The position numbers and the translations under genes were made by a program. This document shows, one piece after another, positions 22,282 to 37,200 of a stretch of DNA of 64,000 nucleotides. The DNA comes from Protonemura montana (taxonomy: Eukaryota; Arthropoda; Insecta; Plecoptera; Nemouridae), in NCBI GenBank assembly GCA_947568835.1, contig OX387604.1:5405360-5469359 (forward strand), in the 5' to 3' direction. Position 1 is the first letter of the stretch, and each line of letters starts with the position of its first letter. Under the pieces are notes generated by a model. The model was not told the origin of the DNA. It searched no databases and saw only the letters and a list, made by a program, of their open reading frames with translations.

Positions 22282-25200
22282 GTAAAAACTCAGCACCACC
22301 TCTGTCACTTGCCTGGTTACTAGTCTTCCTGGTGGTGTGCACACAACACAACCTAGCTGTCACGAATCCTTCTCATGGTGTGCACACAACACCACCTAGC
22401 TGTCACGAATCCTTCTCATGGTGTGCACACAACACCACCTAGCTGTCACGAATCCTTCTCATGGTGTGCACACAACACCACCTAGCTGTCACGAATCCTT
22501 CTCATAGTGTACACACAACACCACCTAGCTGTCACGAATCCTTCTCATGGTGTGCACACAACACCACCTAGCTGTCACGAATCCTTCTCATGGTGTGCAC
22601 ACAACACCACCTAGCTGTCACGAATCCTTCTCATGGTGTGCACACAACACCACCTAGCTGTCACGAATCCTTCTCATGGTGTGCACACAACACCACCTAG
22701 CTGTCACGAATCCTTCTCATAGTGTACACACAACACCACCTAGCTGTCACGAATCCTTCTCATGGTGTGCACACAACACCACCTAGCTGTCACGAATCCT
22801 TCTCATGGTGTGCACACAACACCACCTAGCTGTCACGAATCCTTCTCATGGTGTGCACACAACACCACCTAGCTGTCACGAATCCTTCTCATAGTGTACA
22901 CACAACACCACCTAGCTGTCACGAATCCTTCTCATGGTGTGCACACAACACCACCTAGCTGTCACGAATCCTTCTCATGGTGTGCACACAACACCACCTA
23001 GCTGTCACGAATCCTTCTCATGGTGTGCACACAACACCACCTAGCTGTCACGAATCCTTCTCATGGTGTGCACACAACACCACCTAGCTGTCACGAATCC
23101 TTCTCATAGTGTACACACAACACCACCTAGCTGTCACGAATCCTTCTCATGGTGTGCACACAACACCACCTAGCTGTCACGAATCCTTCTCATGGTGTGC
23201 ACACAACACCACCTAGCTGTCACGAATCCTTCTCATGGTGTGCACACAACACCACCTAGCTGTCACGAATCCTTCTCATAGTGTACACACAACACCACCT
23301 AGCTGTCACGAATCCTTCTCATGGTGTGCACACAACACCACCTAGCTGTCACGAATCCTTCTCATGGTGTGCACACAACACCACCTAGCTGTCACGAATC
23401 CTCCTTGGACACAGACCGCTCCAACACAGACACTGCCACCTTGCATTTTAGTCACCAATCCCAATTCAGGTCTGGCACATGCCATTTGTAGGCAAAAAGC
23501 TGTTATTGCACCGTTGGGCTATATGTCGGTGCACATCTGGTTTTCGTGGAAGGGGTTAACTGCGTTCAAGCTTATACTGGACGCTGTTGCTGGAAATAGT
23601 GGTGCAGATGCTTCACGCAATTAATATCACATCGCGCGGTTCGGATACCTTTTATGTCGCCCGTTATTATTATTAATTTTTTTTTTTTTTGGAGATTGAG
23701 TAACAAATTGTTGATATTTTTCCACCCGGTGTGAGGGATGAATTTTTAAAACACAGAATTATTTTCTAATAGCTTTCTGTGAACTATGCGATGAGAACTG
23801 ATGAAATAGATTATTCAATTCGCTTTGATGGAAGTTTCAGTGCCTGATAGCGCAAATGCAGTTTTATAGTGCGTGCTGTCACAAATATCAAAACTGTCAC
23901 AAGTGCTGCACTACCGTTGATTTGCGACGACGCTGCATTACCAGCAGGTACCACCACGATTATATCGTAATCGCCTTGGCACCTATGTTGCGATGGTTTA
24001 AGGATTTTACGCAGCTAGAGTGGTTAGTGCACCTATATTTCCCTTGAAACTGGTAGAAAAACGACGTGTTTCAATGCTCAAAAGAAAATCTACTCAAATT
24101 GGAGACACACAAAAAAATCAATTGACACCCGGCATTTCATTACGCTTTATGCTCTGGTTATGTTGACGAAGCCCTGTTAGTTCGGACTCATTGTGTGGTT
24201 TAAGCCGCCTCATACTTGTTAAATCATGGATACGGACGACGACTATTAGGCCTCACACTCCATTAGCTTCCCTGGAAGGCAACCTGGATCACCTGGACCG
24301 TGCTTCCTGGATCATGGTCACCTGGAGAAGCAAATTTGTAATTATGCGCTGATTATGAACCTGGAATTATATGTAAGCAGGGCACATAAACATAACGTGT
24401 TCATTCAACATGCAGGCTTGAAGAGAAGAGAGGGCAATCTTAAGACAACGACGGAGTGACAAATTCAATGTAGATCATGTCATGCGTCAACGATCATCTG
24501 CCGGTAAATGAGAGCCAGGTGCCGGTGCTCCGTGGTTGGGTAACGGTCATCGATGTCAGGCATTGCAAGGATTGCGGGTCCAGCTAGTTGAATGCTGCTA
24601 GTCGAATTCTGCCTGGTCGAATGCTGCCTGGTAAAATTCTGGCTGGTCTAATACTGGCTGGTCGAATACTGCTGGTCGGCTGTCGGACTCGAGCTGCTTG
24701 TAATGTCTAATTGAATAGCGCTGTCCTTAGCACTGAGCTGCTAGATCAATACTAAGGGAGTCTTGCCGGCTCCGACTTTGCCGACTAGCCAAGGGTGCAT
24801 TACTACTGCAGCTTCTTAACCCTGTTAATGCATTTATTATTCATGATTATTGCATTCACTCTCAGGAGCGTTGCTGTAGTTTACGGGAAACGAAGTTGTC
24901 CCCTGTCCGTGATCGGGCCCGGGAAGCTGTCCCGGAGCTCGCCAGCATGAGAACCGAACCCCATGTCAGTAATACAAGCGGTCTCGAAAAGAGATTCAAT
25001 CGCAATTACTATATAACATACATCTTAACACGCGGGACATTATTTAAAGCGATATTATAACAGAATTGGTTTCATTTTATTTTTGTCCTGATTGCTTGAT
25101 AGGTGACGTGCTGATCTAATCGCGCATATTATAGAATAGCCTAATGTCTGTTTTACGTGTGTGTGGTAGTGATAGCTAGTTCTGCAGACCTACATGAAAA

Positions 25201-28200
25201 TTATTTTTATTTTTTAAGTGAATTAGCCAGTATTTTTGACAAGAAAAATATTTTTTTAACTGTAGTGTCTCGTAAAGCCAGATGATGATAATACTTGCCA
25301 TCAAGCAGTTTGGTATACAATATATAGTTTGGATAAAAGTGAAAATTGGACCAAACCAGTTAGTATTTGCTGAAAAAAAAACTACGAGCTTTCATGCACC
25401 AATTTGTTATATTGATCCAGCTAACTAAACTATCACATTTACATCAGACTTTATATTAAGTCGATCGTTTTGAACCCCTACCTCTGCCCCTAGTCCGAAC
25501 CCCTTAAAACATAGCCGCATGGTGCAATGCTGTGATGGCTCTAATTGTATTACTATCTAGTCTTGTTATAAAGTAATCTAGTTGCTGTATAACCTATGCA
25601 CGCTTTACACAGTAATCTGCACTACCAACATCTTCATTTATTCATTATTTTCTTACATTTTACAGAAGGTCGGTACTTGGTCAGGCGAGTAAGATACGTT
25701 CTGCGCATTAAATGACCATTCAACATTTAAAACTTTAATATTCAAACTGCAGAAAACATAATATTTAGATGCACTGCATTAAAATACGTCATTCTTTTTA
25801 CGTTTTAGTCACATATTACAGTTTTTGTTTAAGATTTTAAGTAAGAAAACCTTTTCGTCAATTTACCATTCTAATATTTGAGAAAAAGATCGGAACGAGA
25901 TAAAAAAAATACTAATCTTTCCAAAGGCTAGATTTTTGTCAAGTTAACAGCTCGTCTTATCTTGAAATGGTAAACGCAGGTGTGAAAATCTGTCCTGAAA
26001 TCATGACCACACGTTGTAGATAAGGTATTTGTTATTATCATTAAATTTGGCTTTTTAGCGTTCATTCTAGCAGCGGATATTACTTTAAAGTATTAGCCGG
26101 CCCGAGGGGATTTCTGGTCCATTGTAAATCTTGCGACCTCGTCTAGATATACGTACCACCGCGCACCAGCACCGGCACCGGCACCGGCACCGGAATACCG
26201 GGGCTTAGATACAAAACCACGATTAATAGCTCCATGCACCGCCAGCAAAAAGAATAAAACCCAGTTCATCCTATTCTCTATTCTTCACTCTGCTACAAAT
26301 ATCTGCTGGAAATATCGATTTAATTTTTAAACTTAAATTTGTTGCATAACAACATAATAACGCATAATTTAACTCTCTTAGGTCCAGTATTACAATTTTC
26401 TTAACTCCTAGATGAATTGGGAGTTAAAAAAGTTGCCATTGCAAAAACCAATCACAGGCATTAAAAATCAGCTGCTTCTGAGAGTTAGGAGCTTAACTCA
26501 GAGTTGAAAAATATTGTAATACCGGGCCTTGCTAAATCCTTGATTTACAGGAAAAATTATAGTTTTGGTATCACTTAATTTATAACGGAGGACCTGATGT
26601 GCAATGCCATCTTCAACATGCAATCCCGCCTTGCTATGGTTAATTGAATGAGAAATCTTGTATGCACGACCCAGACGTGGGACGTGATAACAGCCTTAGA
26701 GCATTGATAGCCAGCCGACTTTCTGTATTCGCCGTCATTCATCGCACCACTTCCTTGCAATAATATTGTCAGTTGGCACCCAGCACGACAACAATTTGTT
26801 TTGTTTGACGAATGAGTCAACTGTGTAATCACTGGACACAGAGCACAATAATTCTACCCTAACCTAGGACAAAGTCGAACCCTCGCATTTTGTTTCCTAG
26901 CTAGGGGGGCTTGTACTTTGCAAAGACATGGACCTCCCCTAATTGAGAATCATCTTCCCTGGACGTGATTATACCTTCGTCTGACGTTCACCCTCTAACT
27001 ACAAGCCAAAGCAAAATGTATACGGTGCCTCTCCACCTGTCCACGGCAATTTGAACACGCCAAATAGTCCACGACAAATTGGAAGTTGTTTTGAAGCATT
27101 CAAATATTGGAAATAACTTATTTTTGTGGGGCTTTTTATTGACTTTTATTATACGTAGACAATATGACACTTTTTGCTACAATAGTGGAGTAAATTATTG
27201 AGTTGTTATCCCTAGAATTTGGGACTAAATTCATTTTGACAACATCGAATCGACTACGAAACTGTCATTAATCTCTCAAAACGTAGCACAGAAAAGTTTA
27301 TTGGCGCTACTTTAGTAGTTTATTCTCTAGTCTATACTACCGAGTACATTTTCTTGGCGACGGGAAGCGACGGGAACTTCTGTTGATGAAATGTGATGAC
27401 ATGTCTGTGAGATGCTGAGTTTGATTTAGATCTCCATTGCCGTATCCCGTGCTAATGGTTATTGGAGCTAGAAACAATCATGTGATAATGCGTAAAGCTG
27501 GTAAATTAACACGGTTTATTTGGTCTTAGCTCCACCAACTATGCAGTTGGCGGTAAACTTTAACGAGGTTTGTGACAATGAAGTGAGGACGTCTTGCAGG
27601 ATGACCGGATGGGGTCTGGCACGAGCGGTGACAGCCGACAATCGATCAGACAAAGTTGGTGGACGTGGCAATGATTCGAGGACGAGGACACGTGGGTGAA
27701 AAGGACACGTGGTACATTGACACGTTGGCGACTCGTAGGAAACTTGATCCATTATCTCCTTCAACGCACGTCTTGGAGGAAAGCTCGCGCAAAATTAACC
27801 TTTAGCAGTGAATTATGGGATTAGAGTCATTTTGAAAGCAGGTCAATGGTTTCGAACATGGATAGATGCAATGTGTCTACTAAATTTTTTCACTCACTTA
27901 AGACTTCCGAATCAAAGTGAATGAATACACGAAAACGCTCAGTTAAAAGCGTTGTGGCTTATTCTCTGGCGATAATTTCAATATGCGCGCAGGAGGTTGA
28001 TCGTTATTGATAGATTTCTTGTGTTTTGCGACAAAAGCCATTTGTCACTGATCGATATATTTTCCGACACTACTTCTAACAGCTTGATTATTATCTGAAT
28101 TTCCCTTGGTCAGGTTTCTTTAGGCAGGGTCACCCCTCTGACCCCTTCAATTCGCATGCTATAGAGAGTGATATCAGTCTCGATCTTAACTTGGCATCAT

Positions 28201-31200
28201 GATCTTAGGGTGTCTTACACGATCGACGGGCTGCTGTTTGATGCCTGGGGTCATCGCGTGGCAGGCTCACGCCTTATATTCCCCCACTATCCATTTTCGA
28301 CCCTGTACCGCCTCTAACAGTTCCTCTCAAGCCTTGATTGTTTGCAGGGAAATGAGCACTTTTCTTGTTGGAGTCGCGCGGCCGTGGGAAATATGGCGTT
28401 GATGTGGAGGGTATTGCAAAGTATGAGCACTAGAGGGGTCAGTCGTGCCGTGCAGAAAGAAATCTAGTCTAAAATGTATTCTTTTGAGTCCCCACTAGAA
28501 AATTTGTATAAAAGAACTTGGAAAGCCCCAGAAATAGATCATGCTTAAGGCGCGGAAGTAAAAACGAGGACACCTTTTAAAGGAACATTTAAATTTTTAA
28601 AGGAGAACTTCCATAGAAACTGAAAATAGTTTGGTTTTCGATATTCTTATTTCTAATTACTATATAGTTGATATAGTTGATTCGACGAGTTAGATCAGAT
28701 GTGGTAATCGTGTATTGGCTGATGGGTACATTACCTATCGGCCATGTATGCAATAACACGTAGAATTTCACACGAATAATTGAACATTTTCCCTTCATGC
28801 TTTACCGTGCGACACATGGTACGGCTTACGGCTTATGACTTACGTGAACTCAATGAGCCCGACCCGTCCCGTCCAGGTTGTAACCCATAGAGTACACCCT
28901 AGAATCTGCTAGATGAACAGACCGGACGACTCAATCGATACCACAGCCGAAAAGTAGAAAGTTTGCTTTTAGGAGTTTTTTTCTTGCCGCCGTCAATATC
29001 TTATATAGTTAGGGAAAAGTATTGCTGTGTGCGGCGACTGGATTTATCATTGTGTCTTGAGCCAGCTACGTTATAAGCACAAATAGCTCGTTGATTTTAC
29101 AGCATACACTCGCAATGCGCTAGTCTCAGGTGTCTCCGAATTCTAACTTAGTTTTTCAGCGACGAGAAATCGTGTATTCCCACTTTTCGGTTTACTATGG
29201 CATTCACGGAAAACAGTGTTTTAATCACTTTTAGAGTCTTACAAAAGTAAAAGAAAGTACTAGAATGCTGCAGCATGAAATGTTATCACATACATGTGGA
29301 TATTACCTATACAGGCAGAGATGCACACAATTGCGAATTTGTTGTCATCTCTGTTTCCAATATTTTCCCTTTTTTCATCAACAGGGAACGAGATTCATTT
29401 CCCCGCTTTTCTAGAGAAACTTCGGGAAGCAGGGGATATTTCTTACGAATACACACGTAATAAATAATAATATTGAATTCAGCCAAAAGAGCTCGTCGGA
29501 ATACGATGGATTAGAGAGCTTGACGGATCTTGATCATCTCTGAGTGTTTTGTTCCGACGATTTCGCCTGGTAGAATACTGCAGGAGGCCCATCGTCTCGA
29601 CTGAGCAGTGAATATATTCATGAGAGAGATGAGTGGGGACGAGGGGGATATCCAGTATATGAATAAGAAAATGTGGTAGAAAGTGGTACGTACTATCATA
29701 AGACTTTCAATACACAATCATCCATCCTTATATCCCTCGGTTTTCACCATTCTCAAATACTCTTGGTCGAGGTTATCGATCGGCCCAGCTCTGTGCACTT
29801 TCTTCTCGTCTAAGCCCTGGTGTGTACACTGCTAGGCCAATGTACCGACCGCGGGGCGGGTAATTGTAATCCACCCCATGTGATGTCTAATCGGCTGATT
29901 GAAGTTATTATCAACTGACTTATTACAGCAAGATTAATTCACTCTGTAATCCCACATAAAACCTCAATTGAGCGGAGTAAAAATGCCACATTCATTACTA
30001 GAAAGTATTTTCAGAAAGATTAGATGCTACTTTTTGCGACGAGATTTTTCTCAATCTCGTACAGATATTCTTCCAAAGTACCTGCCAAGAGCGTTTACCC
30101 TTTGTTTGTAAATATGTTGTTACACAACATGACCTTTATGCCAGATATTTTCAGACATTGAGTGGCTATCTTTTAATAAAAAAAGATTCGTCTGGTAACC
30201 AACCGACACGTGATCTCGTCCTGAATTTACTTTCTTTCACGATAAACTCAAAGCGATTTTCAAAAATACACGAGAACTTTATAGTGACGTCGCAATGTTA
30301 CATTTATGACACAGTGTCATGATGTTAATGTAAACAGACTTATGCTCAGCAAGCAGTGATTGAAAGCGACGCCTGAAATGCTGATTGTTTCCAACCGACG
30401 ATGCGTCCCGAGGGAGGCGTCGGCGTCGACGTCGGCTGGTGCAGTGACCTGTAAAAAGCTCGCAGTTTCTGTGTAGCGCCTTTTGACTGCCCATGTCCCT
30501 TTAACGTGCTTCATATGCAGTCGCTTAGGTTGTCTGACAATTCTATGAATTGATCTCGTTAACTGTTGAGTGGCCCGACCTGCACCCATACTCGACCCAG
30601 GACCGACCCGGATAGGTGACATTTAATGGCCCGCAGCTCGTCCCTGGGGATGTGATACCTACCTGAATGGGCGTCGGGAGAGGGAGAAGAGGAGGGGATC
30701 TTTGGCCCCCACGGCTTTGGGAAGTTAAGTAAATCTTTGATAGATTAGTCAATTGGCGACTGAAATTTAATTACAGATAATCAGGTAATCAGTATTCAGG
30801 TTACAAAATTTCTTCTCCTCCCTTCTAGTAGGATCTCTTGTTTGAGGTTGATCCACTTTGAAACGTCAATATCAATCACTTGAGATAGGAACCTCTTCAA
30901 GGCGGTGGTGGACAGATTACTGCTCGTGTTTATGGACATATATAAACGTGATTAGCAAATGTTTAACAATAAGACTCGTGAACGACCCTTTTCAATTTTA
31001 TCAAACTGCTCATTAGGAAAATGGGAATGTCGACTCTTTTTCATGGTTTTTTATCGTTTTCATTAACAAGGAACATAAACATAAATAAAAAGAGTTATAC
31101 TTCCCATTTATTTTTGGTTTATTGAATGGATATAGCCGGTTAATCAGTAAGTGGATTGAATTGATAAAATAGGTAACTCGAAGAAATTACGAGTTATAAT

Positions 31201-34200
31201 CAAAATAAATCTATTTGACACTTTAAAAACTATGTACAGTTCCGTGTGTCGCGTTTTACAGTTTACGACACATAATAACAAAACCATTCTTGGAATTTTT
31301 TCATATTAATTGAACATAGAATTTAGTCACTGTGCTAAGAACCGATTTGAAGTTGAAACGTGATTCTTCTTTAAAACGGAAAATTTTACTGGTCAATACG
31401 AAAAACCGCTTTTATTGCATGGGAAATATTTCAATGAGTCGAGGTCGCTGGTGACCGCCTGCAGTGAGCGATGGGCCGACATGGCAGGAAGGCGGGATGC
31501 AGGGGACTTATCGCGCGACTAGCCAAAATTTCCGATGTGGCGTGAGCTGGGGCAACCTTCTCCTACACACAGAGGCGATGGCGAGTGGCCAGCAGACGCA
31601 ACATTTATACACCAGTCGCAAACATTGCGAATAATTATATGCATAACTGATTTATCTTGGGCAGACGCAAACACGCGCTCTGTTGCTGGCCTACATGTCA
31701 CCTAGATCACTGCTGAAGTCCTCGACCACCTAATGCCACGACACGAGTGAGCGGCGCTACGGCGGTTCTAGCATCGCCATGGTGCTACGGCGGTGCTAGG
31801 GATACCAATGGTCTGATGTCGGTGCTTACGCTTTGGTGGTGTTGGCGCTAACATGGTGCTATGTTGGTGTTAATGCTCCGTCATGGGGGTACGACTGTGC
31901 TGGTGCTATTTCGATGAAACAGAGGTGCTAGTGAGCTACCATTGTGCTAAGGCGTTGCAATTTTAAATGAAGTAGCACCGCCAGAAGTGTAGTGGCAACA
32001 GGCAAAGCCATCGGGTTTGTGTAGGCATTGCAGCTACTATGATTGGTCAACTGTAATAACGCGGTAGAATTTCCACGGTTTTTTTTACACTGGCAACGAA
32101 AATAAACTTTTGGTTTATTTGGTAGCTGCAATAATTATGGTTCGTCAATACGAATTAATTTTAACTCTGTAGAATACCTTAGCATCACATTTCGTTTATT
32201 CTGTACCACAGATCCGGCGTAGTATTCGCAATGCTATCTATAGGTAATCGCGTCATCGATTTTGTTCAATTTTCACAGCGCTGACGTTTTCACTAAAAAT
32301 TTAAAATTTTCGTGACATGCCCGACAAAAACTGTCACTTAGCGAGAGGTGGCTAGTTCCTCACAGTTTCATTCAGGTTGCAAACTGCTGCGACATCGATT
32401 CGAACATTTTTCGCGTCGCTGGAGATCATCAAAAATTGAAATCGCATCGCTATGGGTTACTAAAAACCAAAACGTCCGTGCTTTTAAAACGTTTTCCGGT
32501 GAAATGGAGTGGTGGTGGGAAGGGGGGCGGGGAGGGGGGGGGGGGGGCACGCATTGGGATCACTATTAACAACCTTTCGGAAACAGCATTATTTTTTTTT
32601 ATTGCATCCATTGCAGACGAAAACTATAGCAAACACACATAATTTCAGCAATATATTTTACGACTTTGGATGAAAATGTCTTAGCATGCTTTTTAAACAA
32701 TCGAACTAATTTTATCATACGACTTTATCCTGTCCTGCTGAAATTCAGATATGGATTTTTGTCAGTAGCTCGGTACTAGCGTACACGGTAGTGCCAATCT
32801 TAAACTGTCTTCGCGAAAATTGGCCGCCAAATAACTACTTTACCGACAAAAATAAAGGATGTAAAGAAATTTAATTTCGTTATTTCTCAAAGATTACTCG
32901 CCACCAGTGCCAGCGGGTGCATCTAACTTTACCTTAGAGATACCACGTGTTGCCGGCTCGTTTGCTCAGCAGATAGTTTTACATCAAGAGTCTGTTAATT
33001 TCTGCGAGCAGAGGTCCATGCGGTCAGGTTTTTGGGGGTCGAAAATTATTCGAAAAGATCAGAAAAAAATTAGTGTATAAATGAAGAGTATACATACGGT
33101 TGCTAATATTTCATATTATGATATTTTGAAAAACGTACGGGGTGAGTTTATAAAAAATAATTAAAATTCACATATTTGAAGGCGATTTCGAGAATGAATC
33201 TGTTAAGGTGAACAACTTTAAAGCCCGAGAGGATGGCTATCTGAAGTCTAAACAATTTGATTCGATATCGGCTAGTACTTACTATCAAATATAATCCAAT
33301 CAAAGCATTTAATTTACAAACATCGTAAAATAATAATTATAGGTGACTCAGCGTTACGCATGTCAACTCTTTTCACCATTATACAGTTCATTCAAGTAGA
33401 TCAGAATTGTCAACACTGCTCTGCAGACACGTAACGCTGGCCCTCGGACTATACCTATAAACTCAAAAGTACTCATAGACAAAGTTCCAAAAATTTTTGT
33501 CTGAATTATTAAAAATTTATAAATATAAAATTTCAGTGTGCACCGACCGAGGAAAAGATTCAAAAAGCCTCTTCAACTATTCGTTTCTCTTGCTAATATG
33601 TAACAGCTGCAATTGAGCATACGCCCTCACGCTTGTGGCATGTCCTTCCACCAAAAGAAACGGTCAAAAGCCAATCAATTTGGTTAAAACATACCTTAAA
33701 ATTAGTAAAGTTATAACATATTATTATGCATTATTGTAGATTATTGTACATTAAATGAAGTGCAACGAATTGGCGGGAAGGGTAGGAAATATGGAAAACG
33801 TTAGTTGAATAACGAATTATTGAAGAAAAAGAAAAAGTAAGTACATACAATTGGTTGGCAAACCATTTGCGATAGATTATCTTTGATAGTAAACTCCGTG
33901 TTAAAATAAACCGATAAAATAAAGATATAAAATACATTCAGACATTGGGAATATATACAGCATAATTGCGTCCTGGCATTTTTAATAGATACATATGATA
34001 TTTTAATAATATGGACGACGCATTGGTTTGTTCGATAAATGAGAGTGCGGGTGCTTAGTTCCTAGATGTGCCATGCACTTGTGTGTCCCGCTAGTCACCA
34101 GATGCGTCGAAACCCTTCAGTCGGTACCATCAGGATCCATCCGCGCTCATGCAAACGATTATCCCCCAGAAGACGTCTCACTACCCGCCAGACTTTCTTT

Positions 34201-37200
34201 CTCCAAAATTAACGGCAAACAGTGAAAATTGATATTATACTTTATTTCCTCACACGCCCTATCTTTTAATGAAACTATTGAAGCTTGAAATTGATTTAGA
34301 CCTGATACCATGTGCTCGCTGTTCATAATTCAATAGCACTTGCCACCTGGCCGAGGTGTAGTGAGGTGTCATTCTCGTTTGGGTACGAACCAGACTGTAA
34401 CTCGCTTCCGTATCAAGTAGCAGGAAATTTTGTAATGTGTCTATAGCCACTTTTCAATAGGGATTCTATTACACTGGATAACGCATAGGTTACACGTGAC
34501 TAATCAAGACTCCTTCCATGCGTCTATATACGCACTTCGCATTACGCACTGGCGCTGTGGCCAAACCGACGTCGAGACACGACGCTTCACGATCAGCGTA
34601 TACCTACTTCCTTTGCTTGCACGCCATGCAATCTAAAATATGTTGGCTTTAATCTTGTTTGCTAAATCTTATTAAGCTCGACACTTGCTGCTTTTCTACA
34701 CGTTATGTGTGCGCTTAATTACCAATTCTTCGTGTAATTTGTATAACTCAGTCTTTAACTCCGTTTATCCTTTATTACTTTATATAAAAACAAAGCAATG
34801 TATAATAAAATAGCATGATTTCGTTTGATACATCTGTTAAAATGTAAAGATGTAAAGATGTAAGATGTTGAGATGTAAGATGTACACAAAGGGACTCGAC
34901 CCAAATATAGTTTGCGAAAATCAGTAGGCATGAGCTGGGCACACATCTTGGGACACATCAAGGTAAGGGACGCTTGTAAGTTTTATTTTTTATCTGAAGG
35001 TATGCTTTGCGATCCAATTTCCTCATTAGTTCACACGATATTTACACGTATAGCCTCTTGGAAAAGCCCATTAAAGAACAACACCTTTGATTTTAAATAC
35101 ATCAAGGTCAGGTAGAACTGAACCACATCCACGTTAATTAGTAGTTTGCCACTTTTCTTCAAAGATATTTGTCAGTGCTGTAACTCCCAATCGTATATCG
35201 TCAATGAAAACTGAAATACAATGATAAAGCATGTTCGGAGAAACACCACAAAAAATTTCTGACACGCAGCCTTCTTGTAACGATAATTTAGAAGGCTGTA
35301 AGTCGGCCATTGGTGGTTGAGAAAAGGTACAATTTCAAAGCCAACTAGAGCTATTTTTGCCACAAGGGCTAGTGGAACTAAATTCATAAAAAGGACTTTG
35401 ATATTGAATGAATGAATAGTGGGGTTTATAGGCGAGTCAATCTGATGGTAATTTTGCGCCTGACCTTTGATATTTTTTCTTCTCTAACGGGGTAGACTAT
35501 AGAATACGTTGCTCAAAAATCCTTCCTGCAAATCCTTCGCCGAATCCTTGGCCCTGGGCTTCTGCCGCACTTAGTTTTATTGGCTTACTGCTCAGCAAGC
35601 CAGTAGTATAATTTTATTCCCATTGAAATGATCTGAATCGCTAATTTAAAAATAGTTTATTTGTGCATTACATTCGATGCATTAGATTTCCCGATTTCCT
35701 TAATGGCCTTCTGAAAGCTTTCAAAGAGCATCAAAGAGAAAACATAACCAGCTGTTACAGATCTTAATATCGCAATTTCATATTTATAACATACGAAACA
35801 TTTCACTTAGGTCTCTGACAAACTGAGAAATATTAGGCTAGTCTACACTTGATGTTTAGTGCTTACACACTTGAAGGGAAATGGAAGTTAGCCAGAAATT
35901 ATTCAAATAGGCTGACTTTCCTCGAAGCAGTGCATTTAAATCATATTTTAACACTTGATATTACGAAACTGATTGCTGAGATACTTATTATTTGCTCGCC
36001 AAAGAAGCGTATGCTTATTTTCGCTGCTGTGGGGGCCTTGCGTGCAATTGCAACATCGTTAATAACACGCGGTGTTTTTTGCTAGTAGAACTTATTGTTG
36101 GCAGCCGTACTGGCTAACAGACGCTTACTGTAAGTTAGTATTCCATGGAATTGTTTGAACATTGCTTCCATGGCCTTGGTTTTCCATTACTTTAGTTACA
36201 AATTGCCTCTATGGTCTAGATTTCTCATTGACCTTGGATTTCCCAATGGTCGTAGGTACCACTGCCTTTGTTTACCATGGTTTCACGGACTTTGCTTTCC
36301 ATGGGGTTGATTTTTCATGACCTTGGTTTTACATTGCCTCCATGGTCTTGATTTATCAGGGCCTTGGTTTTTCACGGGCTTTGCTTTCCATGGGCTTGAT
36401 TTTTCATGGCCTTGGTTTTACATTGCCTCCATGGTCTTGATTTAACATGGCCGTATTTACATTGCCTTCATGGCATATGCATTTCCATGACGATGGTTTT
36501 CCGTCAGGCGCTCACTTTTCCGCATGCTTCGCTGCGCGCATTCCAGCGGTGGAGGTGCCGTAAACCTTTAAGTTCGGCGTTGTACTTTATCCTTATGCCA
36601 AACAATTCGTTACGTACTAAATTCCAAGTCACAAATCTTGACATATTTCTGTCTAGACACATTTGCAAGAGAATAATACGCAATTAAACTGATCTCGACA
36701 AACCCAGATTATCTATAGGCGACAGACAAACTGAATCAGGACACAATCGCAAATTACAGCTTTATTTCGTGATGTTTCTTGTTTATTCATTTCCTAATGC
36801 TATTTTACTGAAACACCGAGACGTATTTTTGCGTATTTTTACTAGGGTGCTTTTATATTCCAGGCGACCGCGTTCTCATTCACTCGCCAAAATGTGGCTA
36901 GTAAATTCGCTCGTAATTTTCATTTTATGTGCACTTACAGCGCCTCTGGTGGCAGGTCTGCGTGCCCAGATCGCGCCCCGCCCGCCCCAGGCCCATAAGG
37001 CCCCAGGCTGTGGGCCCACAAAGCCACCGGAGCACTGTCCGACCTGCCTGCCTTCTCTTTGCCAATCCGACGCTTGCCTCGCGCTCTCTTGACAGATCCA
37101 TGCGACTCGTCTCGTGCGGATTTGGCAGCCTCTGTTGCATGCCGGGTGGTCCTCGGTGTTCTGATGACTCTTTTATATTGCGCGCGTCAAAAGCTTTAAA

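Noticed and set aside
22334..23402. CRISPR-like repeat array
   Set aside because: There are no spacers: the 43-bp units abut directly, and this is eukaryotic intronic DNA. It is a minisatellite.
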